Assembly (NCBI GenBank): GCA_958510875.1
Contig: OY294068.1
Location: forward strand, 70,658,633 to 70,722,632
Source of the DNA: Endomychus coccineus
Taxonomy: Eukaryota > Arthropoda > Insecta > Coleoptera > Endomychidae
Direction: 5' to 3'
DNA length: 64,000 bases
The notes under the pieces are model-generated. The model searched no databases and had not been told where the DNA came from. It saw only the letters and a list, made by a program, of their open reading frames with translations. How positions within the stretch are numbered: the first letter of the stretch is position 1; every line of letters begins with the position of its first letter. Of the stretch, positions 24,296 through 36,786 are shown in pieces. Made by a program: the position numbers and the translations under genes.

Positions 24296-24681
24296 CTGCA
24301 ATTCAGAACTATACATATTCCTAATATCCTCAACTAGACTTTCAATAGAATTTACTGTTAAAGATATAAATAAAGGATCAGAAATTTTGAGCTTTGTTAA
24401 TGCAGATATTTGTGACGATAGATTAATAAATGTATCCACAAGGTCCTGAAACTTCTGTACAATATCAAAAAGATTTTCACATTGCTGATCTAGATCTGGA
24501 GGATAACATTTGACATCCTCACTTTTGGTAATCGCAATTGTTTTTACCAGACTTGATCCTTTTATATGCAAACTATTCCATAATTGAATGGTATTATAAA
24601 GATCTGCAACCATGTCCTTTATTACTCTGGGATATCCGGTTAAATTTCTTTGCGGAGAGGCACTACCTGGACTCTCAAGTA
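24296..24681 (-). CDS. CINP: CINP penultimate exon
   Basis: On the minus strand the acceptor cttttag precedes 24681 and the donor is gaattgcag|gtgaga, ending the exon at 24296. It encodes LESPGSASPQRNLTGYPRVI, VADLYNTIQLWNSLHIKG, QCENLFDIVQKFQDLVDTF and VEDIRNMYSSELQ. The pattern (W..L, CENL, a long amphipathic helix, then MY..EL) matches the CINP core. Two bases precede the first full codon, so one base comes from an upstream exon. I could not find that first exon, which should be short and lie between 24682 and about 25990. Confidence 0.82.
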
Positions 24682-24976
24682 CTAAAAGTAAATTTATTAA
24701 CCAAGTACCTTTTATGAATACTCTACATACAAGATATAGGGGAATAACCTGTCACCAAATTATCTTTCAAACTTATTCCAGAATTGTTCATTATTCTTAA
24801 GTATTTGTACCTTGGCCAATATTCAAATTTTATTGAAAAAAAGAATAGCACATGAAATATTATATACACAAACGAGTTAATTTGTGATTAAATAGTTCAG
24901 TATCAACCATAGAACAACTTTCATCATAGTCTACAGAACAACTACGACTATAGTATAGTGTCAAATCGCATTGGGC

Positions 24977-25168
24977 TCATCAATGATCTATTATCCCTAA
25001 GAAATAGGGTTTATTTCTATCTATTATTGTTTCAGAAGTTTATATTCTCAAAAATATGAGAGTCTGACTGGACCAACGTGGTGTAATTGGTAAACACGCT
25101 GGACTGTACATCCAGAAATGTGGGTTCGAATGTTTTACGTTTATTCATTTTTATAATCCTATGTTGAT
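24977..25168 (+). repeat. tRNA-related SINE-like repeat, copy 1
   Basis: Contains a tRNA-like segment at 25070-25132. The D-arm is GTGTAATTGGTAAACAC, and the anticodon arm is CTGGA-CTGTACA-TCCAG (anticodon would be GUA). The T-loop is GGTTCGAAT with a lost 3' strand. A-box and B-box-like blocks are visible. The same flanking sequence recurs in copy 2, so this is a repeat head rather than a functional tRNA gene. No acceptor stem can be closed. Confidence 0.65.
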
Positions 25169-25464
25169 TCATCTAAGTTATCTTCATAATTCAGAAAATT
25201 TAATTCTATATCTCTTGATGTACTTAGACGAAATTGTGGTAAATAAGGCGAAGAAACCTCAATCTTTTTTATACTTACTCAGAACATTCCAGTCAGTTCT
25301 ATTGAAAAATATAAGAATAGAGATGTTATCATTGAATGAGTACTGTCAGAGTAATTGCCAATCATAATAATACTCATACATACACACTCCTCAATTCAAA
25401 ACGATTAAACTTTAGAAGAACGTGCGTGAATAGTTGATATATAGCGGAGCATTATGCAGTATGT

Positions 25465-25633
25465 TCATCAATGATCTACTATCCTTTCAGAGGTTTATAT
25501 TTACAAAAATATGAGCCTCTGACGGGACCAAAGTGGTGTAATTGGTGAACACACTGTACTAGACATTCAGGAATGTGGGTTCGAACCTGCCTATAGTTTT
25601 ACGTTTATTCATGTTTATAATCCTATGTTAATG
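25465..25633 (+). repeat. tRNA-related SINE-like repeat, copy 2
   Basis: About 490 bp downstream of copy 1 and in the same orientation. It shares TCATCAATGATCTA at the start, GTGGTGTAATTGGT, GAATGTGGGTTCGAAC and TTATAATCCTATGTT at the end. Here the T-arm is better preserved but the anticodon stem is broken. Confidence 0.65.
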
Positions 25634-25990
25634 CTATCTTCAAGATCAAGTGCCGGCAATATCTCAGCAAACAAAAAATCATTACATTGAGATGTAAGGT
25701 ATAACATACACAATCTCAGCTACTATTATTTTTAGACACCTCGATATTTCCGTTCCAGCTAAATGTTGTATAGGTCGATAGATGTGTGTTCTCTATGATA
25801 CTGTATAAAATATTATTCTATGTCTACATACATGACACTTTGTAATTCTATAGTCGATGTTGAAATTGTTCTGTTTATTTTTAAATGATCTCAAATATAG
25901 TAATTTTGATCACCTGTTCAACTTCAACATGAATTCACTCTAATTGACCGGTTCAATATAAAGGTAATGCCTTGAACAAGTACGGTGGTA

Positions 25991-26118
25991 ATGGCATCTC
26001 AACCGAATGAGCAATTTGCACAACTCTCTATCTCAGAAACTCCTGAAATTTTTAAATCGAATTGTGGAGTGAGTCTCTTCTCCAAACAATGTGAATGCTC
26101 TTATATTTCCTGTTATTG
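25991..26118 (+). CDS. NTAQ1: NTAQ1 exon 1: protein N-terminal glutamine amidohydrolase, N-terminus
   Basis: NTAQ1 (WDYHV1; tungus in flies) deamidates N-terminal Gln to Glu in the Arg/N-degron pathway, in cytosol and nucleus (family knowledge). ATG at 25991 begins MASQPNEQFAQLSISETPE and the exon ends with QCECSYISCY plus the first two bases of Cys-43 (TG|gtaagt). Exon 2 supplies the C, giving SCYCEENVYKLC, the catalytic-Cys signature. All five exons join in phase to 221 codons plus stop; human is 205 residues. By alignment with human C28/H81/D97 the triad is Cys-43, His-97 and Asp-113. The start is the first ATG in frame; a nearer start is not available before the catalytic Cys. Confidence 0.88.
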
Positions 26119-26312
26119 GTAAGTTCTTATCCCTTATTTGAATCTTTTAAACTGTGGTATGATTAGGAAAAAATTGACTTATAAGATTTGATACTGTATG
26201 TAATAATCTGAGGAAATTTTTTGATTCAAATGCATATCAGATACTAGTTAAGATCTCAAAAAATTGATGATAGAAGCTGTTACTCTGGTAATTTATCATC
26301 ATGATTAAATGA

Positions 26313-26408
26313 AAGAACAATTACTGTTTTTATACCACTTTCATTAAAAACTTGAAAACATTACTATACTTTTAGCCGAAGTGGTATAAAAACAAAGTAA
26401 TTGTTCTT
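26313..26408. repeat. Hairpin repeat in NTAQ1 intron 1
   Basis: AAGAACAATTACT...TATACCACTT is inverted as AAGTGGTATA...AGTAATTGTTCTT. The left arm and upstream sequence (GGTAATTTATCATCATGATT) recur at 39450-39490. This is a dispersed inverted-repeat family, not a unique regulatory hairpin. Confidence 0.6.
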
Positions 26409-27158
26409 AACACTAAATATCTGAATCGAATAAATATTGAGACATTTTTTATATGCCATGATAGAAATGAAACTTCACCCCAAGTATCCTGTATTTGGTA
26501 GTAAGATTTCTGTCAATCTCAACCAAATCAAGATTAAATAGAAGAGAGATGAGTATATTAATGTTGATGAAAGTTATATTGTTTGCTGCTTGAAACGAAT
26601 GTAACTAATTATCAAAACTAAAACCAGCATACAATACAGGTTCAAGAAAATCCTAATTTACACTTTTATGCAAAATTCATTATTAAATTTTCACAATTTT
26701 TTCACTAACAATGTCAATAACTTGAATTGACAGAAAGGGCAATTAAAAGCTTTATATAGATAATATTCTATTCCAAAATTCAACAAATTGGTTATACTGC
26801 TAAACTAAAATTGTAATATGACTAAGCCTCTTAAATTTCAGTCTATATATCTTCAAGAAAAGATGTAGTTTATGGTAATAATTACCTCTATATTTTAGGC
26901 TAATATCAAATCCATTTGATCTCATCGCCAGTTACTGTTCTGTTTCATTTCAGACCTGAGAATTAGCTTAGATAATTAAATGCTTGAGTTGAAATTCAGA
27001 TTTAGTTAGTTTCAGTATTAATATTCGAAATGAATAAATTAGAAAAATTTCATGTGACATTCAATTTTTCTTTTCAAATCAATTCTACAGTAATCTGTAA
27101 TTTTAGGATAACAACCGCGCATCCATACAAGCACTGATCATTTTGGATCAAAAGTGTA

Positions 27159-27358
27159 NNNNNNNNNNNNNNNNNNNNNNNNNNNNNNNNNNNNNNNNNN
27201 NNNNNNNNNNNNNNNNNNNNNNNNNNNNNNNNNNNNNNNNNNNNNNNNNNNNNNNNNNNNNNNNNNNNNNNNNNNNNNNNNNNNNNNNNNNNNNNNNNNN
27301 NNNNNNNNNNNNNNNNNNNNNNNNNNNNNNNNNNNNNNNNNNNNNNNNNNNNNNNNNN
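27159..27358. other. Assembly gap (200 N)
   Basis: Exactly 200 unknown bases, a conventional placeholder size, so the true length is unknown. It lies in NTAQ1 intron 1 and cuts through the left part of the element ending at 27695. ORFs drawn through it are meaningless. Confidence 0.98.
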
Positions 27359-27695
27359 AAATTAACCAAATTTTCCGAATTTCCGCTCCCCGTCAGAATT
27401 TTCCGGAAAACTGATGGCAGATTCGTGATCAGCGATCCCGAAAACCTACGGGGGTGCATTTTCAGTCCTTAATTTTCACTTTTGCTATATTTTGCAATTT
27501 ATTTAAAAATGGGGTGTGAGAAAGGGATTAATTTTGAGTTTTGGGGGTGTTGGGGGGGGGGGGGGGCTAGTCACTTCGCTTGCTAGTTACTCACGAATGA
27601 CCTAGAGGACTCATAGAAGGTAATGCAAAAAAAAATTTTTTGATCCATCTTCCTATAAGAAACTTCTTTGGCTCCCCGCTTTATTGACTGGACTA
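27359..27695. mobile_element. Right half of a foldback element related to 6737-7797
   Basis: Shares AGATTCGTGATCAGCGATCC, GAAGGTAATGCAAAAAAAAA and an end TGACTGGAC|TA with the element at 6737-7797. A run of 15 G lies at 27552-27566. The left half is lost in the gap. There is no ORF. Confidence 0.65.
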
Positions 27696-29192
27696 TATAC
27701 TCTTGTGATAGAAGGGGTGACCGTGCGAGTGAGAGCGCACTACGAGCATCAACGAATTCGGTACATCCGAGTTCGTTGATGAGCATACTACATGTGCGAG
27801 AAGGACAGAATGTCCGACTAGTTAACAGCGCTTTCCTATGCTTAATACACTACTTGTCTACTCTATACATAGACCTCTTTGACTAAGACCAATAATTAGT
27901 GCAACTGTTGCAACTATTTTATTTTGGTTTGCTTTGGAATTCGAAAAGAAACCGATATGGTATTCTTTAATGGAATTACTTTTTCAAGTGTACTTGCTTC
28001 CCGGCAATCAAAGTTCAAATAAATGGAACTGTCAACTCGACTTTAACTTACAGCAGCGTGCCAAACTCATGAGTTGGATCCACTCTTTGGTTGGATCAGG
28101 AAACAGATAGTCGTTTAATAAAAAGACCAGTCAAGTGAGTAAGCGATTATGGACAAAATCTTCTCTAAAAATTAATTCGAAATTACAAGCTTTACACTGT
28201 TGCAAACTGTTATAATAAGGAATTGATATGACAGTGAAAAATAGAAGATATGACACTACTTTAACAATATCACTGTGCAAATGTGACACCACAGCTGATC
28301 AAGGTTTGCTGTAAAAATTTCTTTGGAACATGAGTAACGGATCTTCCCGAATGAGTACATGTTGGAACCAGATCAGATTCCATCGAATATAAGGCTATAT
28401 AAGGATGAATATTGCCTTTGCTAGAATTCCCGACTGGTTCAACTTCTGTACTAAGAGGGTGCTTTCAGTCTGTTTATTGAAAAAAGCATTTTCCTTGCTT
28501 CCAACCTGAGCATAACGAATGCATCTGCTGTCGAAATTAGTTTGTATGAACCAGTAAGTTGCATTTGATAAGGGCGGTTCACAACGTCCCGAACAAAAAA
28601 ATAAGAAAAATCACCAGTGTTTGTTAACGGATGTAGCTTTTTCTTCATGAAACTGGTTTGGTGGGTTTTAATGTCGAATTAATATATAAAAAGTTTCCAA
28701 TGAATGGATCTGATTTTATTGCCGACATTATTTTTCAATCCAATTCATAATCTTTATTTGTGTCTACTCGGGAATTCCTATCCTGATTTTCTTTCATTTG
28801 AACGCTTAATTGTATCAGAACTTAGTTGTTACTTTTATTATACTCTTCCCGACAAAGTCCGAAGAGTGTAATGCATTTACTCAAGCTATTTCTAAAATTG
28901 TTGAAAATTTGCCGCGCATTATATTTATCTATTTTTCAAGCGGCAACACATGTCTAGTTTAGATGTGTAAAGATAATGAAAGAAATTTTATTTCATTATA
29001 TTTATTCAAATGTGAAATAGTTATATAAAAATCAGTAACCAAATCAAATTATTTGCAAAAAGTAACCTAGCCAAGCATACTATTTATCTATTCTCCAAGC
29101 GGCAACACATTTCTCGTTTTCAATTCAAGTTAATGAAGAATTTTCACCAATTAATTCCATATGAGTTTGGGATGCTTTATTTTTAAACTAGA
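27696..29192. other. NTAQ1 intron 1, no gene recognised
   Basis: No coding motif. A 45 bp block containing CAAGCGGCAACACAT occurs twice, near 28932 and 29087. Confidence 0.45.
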
Positions 29193-29200
29193 GTAGTTAT

Positions 29201-31373
29201 TAGTGATGGGAATAATTGAGATATTTCAGCAATCGATTATTAGTAATATAGATATTTCAATAATCTACTAATTTAATAATCATAAATTAGTAGTAGTAAT
29301 CCTTGCATTCCTTGCTATCTACCTTTAGATTTTGGACAACTACTTCATGTATTCATTAATTTCTACTAATTTGGAATTGTTGATGTTTTATTTGTGCATC
29401 TGTTTATCCTATACGAGTTTCAATGTATCTCGAATCGATTATTTCTACCACTAGTTGTGTCGTGTCGTGTACGACCGAGAGAATAATTTAAATCGAAGTA
29501 TTAATAGTAGGTAGTAAACCACTACTAACTTCAGTACTTAACTACCTACTAATTTCTGACAGCACTATCTAATACAGTCGAATGACGAATCAGTGCGCAC
29601 ATGTGACGAATAACTAACCCACTACTAATTTTGGTAGTTACTAATTTCTGAAAGCACTATCGATTGTATCTACTGATATAAAAACTCTTTACTGAGTTTT
29701 TTCTTTAATTATGATTTGAATTAATTTGAATATTGATTTGAATATTTCAATGTTTTGAATTCTACCGGCTAGCTTTTATTTGTATTTTAAATCTTATGTT
29801 TGTTTTGATTTGAATAATCTAATGACTTGAATAATGAACTTTTACCTTTTTATTTTATATCTATGGAATTAAACACAATGTTCTTTGAATGTTAAAAACT
29901 TTTATATTTAAATTTCTATGACTCTATTTTTATCTCGGGTATCAATTTTAACAATTTTATGTTCAAATAGATCACCTCAAAATTATTTACTATTTATCTT
30001 TGTTTACAAAGTTATAATCTACAATCTTTCTTCCAGATTTACAGACAGATAATAATACAATGGAGAAATAACAAATAAACTTACGTTTAGTTTATATCCA
30101 AGAATATGTTTTTAAAAATGTAGGCAATGTTCACTTGGCTTGATTTTCTTATTAATTTGATAATTCACTTTACTCGTAGGTACACAATTTCTCTGCTATA
30201 CACAAATCACAGGTAAACAATGTGGTTACTTCTTTAGAAATCAGGAACTGTTGATAATTGTTAACTTGTCTTATTCTTTTTCAAAAGATATAAAACCTTA
30301 AATGATGTATTGGAACATTGTCGAAGACTAACTTTTATACAATGCTACTTGTGAATTATGGTTATAATAACTTTTAAAAACTTTGTTCGAAGACTGGGAA
30401 CACTACTTGACTTGTATAAATTACTTATTTGCTTCGGTTGCTTTCAACCTTACGAAGCTACTGGAACACTTGGGTTCACCGATGTTTATCCAATAATCTA
30501 AGGTTATGGAAATTTTATGATTAGCTTGAGTACCTTGACTCTTCAGATGTTGATGGCTAACTAACTTGGCTTGTCTTCAGATGCCTTTTATAGGCCTTCA
30601 AAAAGGACGCCAAGTATTTTCAAAATTAACCAATGAGGTGCTTAGTTTACCTATCAAGAATGCTTTGTTGATTGTTGCAAACTGACAGAACTATTACATT
30701 GTTACTAGTCTGACGTTTATAAAATTGCATCGACCAATCAGAATTTAGTATTCTTTAAATTTTTAATTATTGGAGATTTTCAACTTATTTTAAATGATGA
30801 TGATTCCTTCTTTTTAAATTCATATTGCCTACATTTTTCCACACACTTTGGTATAAGATAACCTATGATTAGGTTATTATTAATATGATTATTCCTATAA
30901 TTATTATAATTTTGACAGTTGTCATTATTAAAAACTAATACATAATATAATATATCAATAACATTTCTTTAACATTATATAATTCAAATTTACTAATCCT
31001 AACTTATATCTACAACATTTTTCAATAGTTTGTGCTATCTCATGATAGTTTTTGTAATCATTTTAATTATGATTTCTGCCTTCGTAACACTGTACGTTTA
31101 TTCACTTTCACTGAAGTTCTTGTTTTACACTTTTATTCTAATTACATTGTTGTTTATTATGTTTTACATTGTTCATTATATTATACTAACTATTATTTAA
31201 CTTTTAATATTGTTTTTAATTCCATATAATATCTTTTTATTAATCTTTTCTGATTTTCAATGTTCGGTAAGTTTTAATTTTATCATTTTATTGTTTAGGA
31301 AATGAAATCATAACACTACATATTTCAATAATGTACTAAATCGATTTTCATATCTCGATTATTCCCATAACTA
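29201..31373. mobile_element. Non-autonomous hAT-type element
   Basis: TAGTGATGGGAATAATTGAG at the left end is inverted as CTCGATTATTCCCATAACTA at the right. Perfect 8 bp target duplications GTAGTTAT flank it (29193-29200 and 31374-31381). Eight-base duplications and a TAGTGATGGG terminus are hAT features. The 2.1 kb interior is very AT-rich with no transposase ORF. It is inserted at the left terminus of the large foldback described next. Confidence 0.85.
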
Positions 31374-33307
31374 GTAGTTATACTACTGGATAGGAAGTTA
31401 CGCGCTCACCATGCTGGTCTACGTGCACTTAACCCAGCCATAGAGATGAAGCAGCTATCCTCAGCTATGAAATTGTAGGTCATAGAATTATGTAACATAG
31501 AATGTGAGGTTAGATATTATATGGTGTGTGATCTTACGTGATATGTCATGGCGGGTGTATGTCAAAGGATGAGCTGTCATGGCTGACGTTGGAACTGTCT
31601 ATGTTTAAACGATTCTGTGAATGTGTCCATGAACTATTATGGATAGCTGTCAATGTCACAACACTTATCGTGAAAGTTGCGCGGGAAACCATCCCCAAAT
31701 TTCAATAAGATAACTGATGTTGCGCGGGAAACCACACCCTAATTTAGAAATATAACTGAGCTATACCGCCATCTATAAATGAACCGATGCACTATCATGG
31801 ATAACTATCAATGTTAGAATATACTATGGAGTGTTTGCGCGGGACACCATTCTCAAATTTCAAAAATGTCACACTGTAGTTGTACCTATATGGCCATCTA
31901 TAAGTAAACGGATGAACTACCATGGCTACCTGTCAATGTGAGGACTATTAAGGTCGAAGGACGATATCTAAGAAGTGTTTGCGCGGGCAACCACACCCTT
32001 ATTTCGAAATATGACTGATGTGGCTATATCTATGAATGAACAGATTAACTATCATGGCTACCTGTCAATGTCACATCACCCAACGTCAAAGCTGCACGGG
32101 AAACCACGTCGAAATTCTAAAATATGACTGATGTAGCTATATCGCCATCTATTAATGAACCGATGACCTGTCATTGCTGTAACAGTGAACGTTAAAGCAA
32201 GACATCTACGAGGTGATTCGATAATGCTTGCGCGGGAAAAATCCCAAATTTCAAAATATGAGTAATATAAATGTTTTGACTTGAGGTTACGCCGTATATG
32301 AATGATCCGATCAAGTATCATGACAACCTACCGGTGTCAGAACACTTCACGTTAAAACACTACATCTATGATGTCTTCCGGTAATTTTCACGCGGGAAAG
32401 CACACCCCGATTTAAAATATTTGAGATGGACATCTTATACGATTGTTAAACATATTAAAATATGAAGAGTTCTTTCATGTGGAGGCGAAGTAGTCGGTAG
32501 GAACTTGAATTATACTATCTCTTCAAATGGTCTAAGCCGTTGGACGTTTTATATACAGAAAACTATCATAAGCTTCCTTCCATACAACGCATGATATCTG
32601 GATTACGATGAAATGGAAGAAATTGTAATGGTCAAAATTGTATCGTTTACGCTAGTGGATGGAATGAAGTTGAATTCTCGTTGAATATTTTCAAAAAATA
32701 ATGGCAGCTCGATCAAGTGAAAGTTTTAAATTTATGAGACAAGTGCTCGAAATTTGTGCGAGGAAATTGTAGTTGTGTTTTCATCACTTCGATAACACAA
32801 ATTCTATGTGTAGTAGTGTGAATAACTGGAAATTATATGAGTATGCTAAGGAGCACGATGTATGTACTCATTTTGCATAAAAAGTAATATCAATATCGAT
32901 ATGTCTCTAGAAGAATACATACGCTGAAAAACTTCGACGTTAACGTAAGAGCTTTGAGTAGATACATTAGATTTTAAAAGGACAAACATATTGCTATAGG
33001 ACAATTGAACAATTTCAGTGTTGGTGAAAGGAGCAAGAGGCGGAGAAAGCAAATTTTATAATCCTAACCTCTTTTCGTTCTCGGTTTTAAGTACCCTTCA
33101 GGTCGCAATCCGTTGACTTTAACGTGGCTAATAGATAGGTCTGAATGTGATTTCGGACTTTAACCCAATGACTGGAAAAATTATTAACTCTGTGACGGTC
33201 TCAAGTTACGTTGGTAAATTAAGCAAGGCTGGTTCGTTTAGATTGAAAATCAAACTCCTTATATACGTATGATCGAATTAGCAATAAATGTCGGTAATTC
33301 TTGCATA

Positions 33308-34983
33308 ATTCTGAGTTCGGAGAAAAAAATTGCTTTAAGTAGATAATCATGATGCAAATTGAAGGGACTAAAATCGAACACTTTTTAATCGTCGCAACAG
33401 GTCCAAAAAAAATGGTAAAATTGGCCAAAACCGGTTTTTCGCGTCGGACATCGTCGGATTCAGTTAAAAAGAAAAAAGCTTTCAATTACCTTATGCGCCG
33501 TAAAAAGACGGAAAGAATGATCTTCGAATGAACCTGATTGGATCAGCGGTGAACCCGCAAATTGCAAAGAACCATCGATTTTGCTCAACAATTCAAATGG
33601 ACCTAAAAAAGTTGTGGTGCGTGCGCTATTTTTTTTACGAGATCATCTTCTTCAATAGTTATTGAACAACCTACAAAATTTTCAATCTCTTATCTTTCGT
33701 AAAAGTTGCTAAAACAATTATTTTGAATAATGGTACTTCGTGCGCTTGGCTGTGTGGCACGCGTGTAAGGGAGAGCTGCCGCGCTAGGACACGCACACTC
33801 TACCGCAGCTCGGCTATACGGCGTTTTCGTGCGTATGGGTTCAAAACGCAAACGCTCGTAAAAAACAACAATATCTCGGGAACTTACAAAATAACAAAAT
33901 ATTTTTTAATGTTTCACATGCTATAAGTAATAGCAATTTCGTATATTACTACTTACATTCAATTTTTCAGTACAATATGTACACTAAATACGTTTTATCA
34001 ATGTAACTTTTCAAATTTTTGTATTACTTTTTATCGTTATTTGATATATTACAATAAAAAATATGTTAAAATACCATACACATTCGGAAATATCGGATAA
34101 ATAGAAATAATGAATAGATCTAATAGCGCAATGTATTTTTTTAGAGTATTTCCGACATCACTAGAAGTTTGAAAATACGCGCAATCTTAATATAATTGAA
34201 TGGTAGGTAGTACGGATTAAAAAAAAGAACATCGATTTTCGAGCAAGGGTTCCCGAGATATTGTTGTTTTGTACGAGCGTTTGCATTTTGAACCCATACG
34301 CTCGAAAACGCCGGATAGCCGAGTGCGGTAGAGTGTGTGTTGGCTAGCGCGGCGGCTCTCCCTTCCACGCGCGCCACACAGCCAAGCGCACGAAATACCA
34401 TTATTTAAAATAATTGTTTTAGCAACTTTTACGGAAGATGAGAGATTGGAAATTTGGTAAGCTGTTCATTAACTATTGAAGAAGATGATCATTTAAAAAA
34501 AATAGCGCGTTACCGCACCACAACTTTTTTAGGGTCATTTTACAAAAGTGCTTTTTTTTTGCATTAAGCTGCGGTTTGCAAAAAGTATACATCCGATCTT
34601 GCTGAAATGTTGTACGGTACTTGGTGGGCACAAAAGCTACAACCTATCAAAATTTCAGCTCTCAATCCACAAAAGAACAAGAGTTATGAATATTTGAAAT
34701 TTCGAACAAAATCGATGGTTTTTTGCAATTTGCGGAGTTACCGCTGATCCAACCTGGTTCATTCGAAGCTCATTTTTTCCGTCTTTTCACGGCGCATAAG
34801 CTTATTAGAAGCTTTTTTCTTTTTACCTCAATCCGACGATGTCCGACCCCAAAAACCGTTTTTGGCCATATTTACAATTTTTTTTGGATCTGTTGCTACA
34901 ATTAAAAAGTGTTCGATTTTAGTTCGTTCAATTTGTATCATAATTATCTACTTAAAGCAATTTTTTTCTCCGAACTCAGAATT
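33308..34983. mobile_element. Foldback element nested in the large foldback
   Basis: AATTCTGAGTTCGGAG at the left is inverted as CTCCGAACTCAGAATT at the right. Arms of about 600-750 bp pair through GCGTATGGGTTCAAAACGCA and TCGGACATCGTCGGATT. The left arm lacks about 190 bp that the right arm has (between GACCCTAAAAAAGTTG and the CATCGATTTTG block). GC is locally high at 33760-33850 and 34250-34390. The ORFs here are only arm sequence. Confidence 0.85.
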
Positions 34984-35149
34984 AAAAACTCAAAAACGCT
35001 AATTCTATCATACTACCCGAGGTTTACCCTGCGGTGGAGATGGCTTATCAACGCTCGCATTCCAGCGCTATGTTTTTATACATAGCGTTGCACGAAGTTT
35101 GATCCTTAATTTAAGCAAGCTGACGTCACCTCAATGAATATATATTAAG

Positions 35150-36786
35150 CAGTAGCGGTTCCTCGAAGGAGGCTAAGGAGGCTCAGCCTCCTCACCAATT
35201 TATCTTAATGATCATTCTCCATTTTAATTCCTGTTTCTATGATAATTCTTTAAATTTTACAATTAATTCTCCATTCTCAGTAGTTATTTTTAATCTGGCA
35301 ACAGTGGCCAGAGGCTAGATTCTCTATATATCTCAAACGCTAAATACGTTTGGTCAACACAGTTGCCGTTTTCCAAGCAGTTCAATTGCCAGATAGGGTA
35401 AAAGAGCGAATACGGCAACACCCTATGTAGGCTAGCTTCTCGTACGGAATCGTCGGTCGAATGAAATACGATTAATTGCTACCGCCCTTCCGCTAGAAGA
35501 ATGCGACACGTGTCGTGTTACGTTAGTTTTTGTTTTTGTACCGCGAGGCGAAGTAAGGTTAAGTAGTTAAGTTATAATTTATCTAATCGGTGAACGTTAA
35601 AATGATGAGTGACTTAGTTGCTGGGTTCTTAGAAAATCCATTTAGTGGATTAACATATGATAGAATAGTGTTTTGTTAAAAATAAACGGCCTTTACCGGA
35701 TTTGAAAGGATTAGTGGTGACGATGACAGGTATGTTTCAAAATCGAAATACACAATAATTATATTGCTTGCTATTTACATCTGATACAACTTCATGTTGG
35801 GGGCACTCGGGTTATGATGATTTGAAAAATTTAGCTGGTGGTATAGACAGACATGAAAAATCGCAGGAACATATTACATCGAGTATTAAGTTTAAATTAA
35901 CCGGTAAACAGAATATTGTAAAAGGAGGAAAACATTTAATTTGGTAGACAAGAAACTACATTATAAACAACTGTTATTATGAAATTTTAGATACTATTAA
36001 AGGTCAAATTGAGATTCGATTTTCCGTTTTACATGAATTGAAGTTTTTCGACTTGACGAATAGAAGATTTTTCGAATCTTTTTCAAAAGAGTTTCCCAAT
36101 ACACTTTTAGATAACTTAGTTCTAAAATATAAATTTTTTGATAAAATAGCACTGCACAATGAATTATGGGTTATATACCTACTCGGATAAAGATATTTTA
36201 GGCCAGTACGACATTCACGCCGATATATAAAATATATGATAGACAATGATTTGCAAGAGGTTTTACCTCAGTTTTATAAACTACTTTGTTTGACAGTCAC
36301 CATTCCTGTCACGTCGGCATCAGTGGAGAGATCATTTTCTACTCTCAAACGAATTAAAACTTACATGCGAAATACAATGGGCCAAAATCGTTTATACAAT
36401 GTTAGTTTGATATCTATTGATAAAGATTTAGTAAAACACTTAAAACAAAATGATACATTTTATGATAATATTATTGATCATTTTTCGCAAACTAAAGACC
36501 GTAGAATTCCGTTAATATATAAAAATAATTAAAAAAAACAGAATATGAAAAATTAAAAAAAAAATAATAAATATCAAAAATCCAAAGAAAACGAACAAAA
36601 AAATTGGTTGCCAAGAGAAACTCTACACCTCCACGTTGGTTTTTGCCTGCAACAATTAATTTTGTCACTGAAGTAGCTGGTACGGTCGCTGTGCAAAGGT
36701 TAAATTTATTGGCTGAATAGAGTATATTTTTACAAGAACGTTTTATGTCCAGCCTCCTTTCTTAAAAAGTTCACGAGCCGCCACTG
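35150..36786 (+). mobile_element. hAT element of the ZMYM/DUF4371-like type, deleted
   Basis: Ends CAGTAGCGGTTCCTC and the inverse GAGCCGCCACTG, with perfect 8 bp target duplications ATATTAAG (35142-35149 and 36787-36794). Each TIR carries an AGGAGGCT block internally. Length is 1,637 bp, versus over 3 kb expected for a full element. Transposase remnants inside are described separately. Confidence 0.92.
35601..36532 (+). pseudogene. hAT transposase remnant (N-terminal start, then dimerisation domain)
   Basis: An ATG at 35601 reads MMSDLVAGFLENPFSGLTYD and soon stops. Near 35800 a piece reads CWGHSGYDDLKNLAGGIDRH, EKSQEHITS, the domain after the TTF-type zinc finger. The last piece, an open frame at 36236-36532, contains LPQFYKLLCLTVTIPVTSAS, VERSFSTLKRIKTYMRN and QNRLYNVSLISI, the C-terminal hAT dimerisation region. 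The RNase H-fold core is largely deleted. The TSDs show the insertion was real; the gene is dead. Confidence 0.9.

Noticed and set aside
25070..25132. tRNA-Tyr gene (GUA anticodon)
   Set aside because: The acceptor stem does not close, half of the T-arm is missing, and the segment is part of a repeat present twice with the same flanks.
27143..27472. ORFs of 86-109 codons running through the gap
   Set aside because: They consist almost wholly of unknown residues from N bases.
33723..34401. Paired ORFs in opposite strands with similar C/R-rich products (33723-33926 and 34141-34401)
   Set aside because: They are translations of the two inverted arms of the foldback; no coding constraint is apparent.
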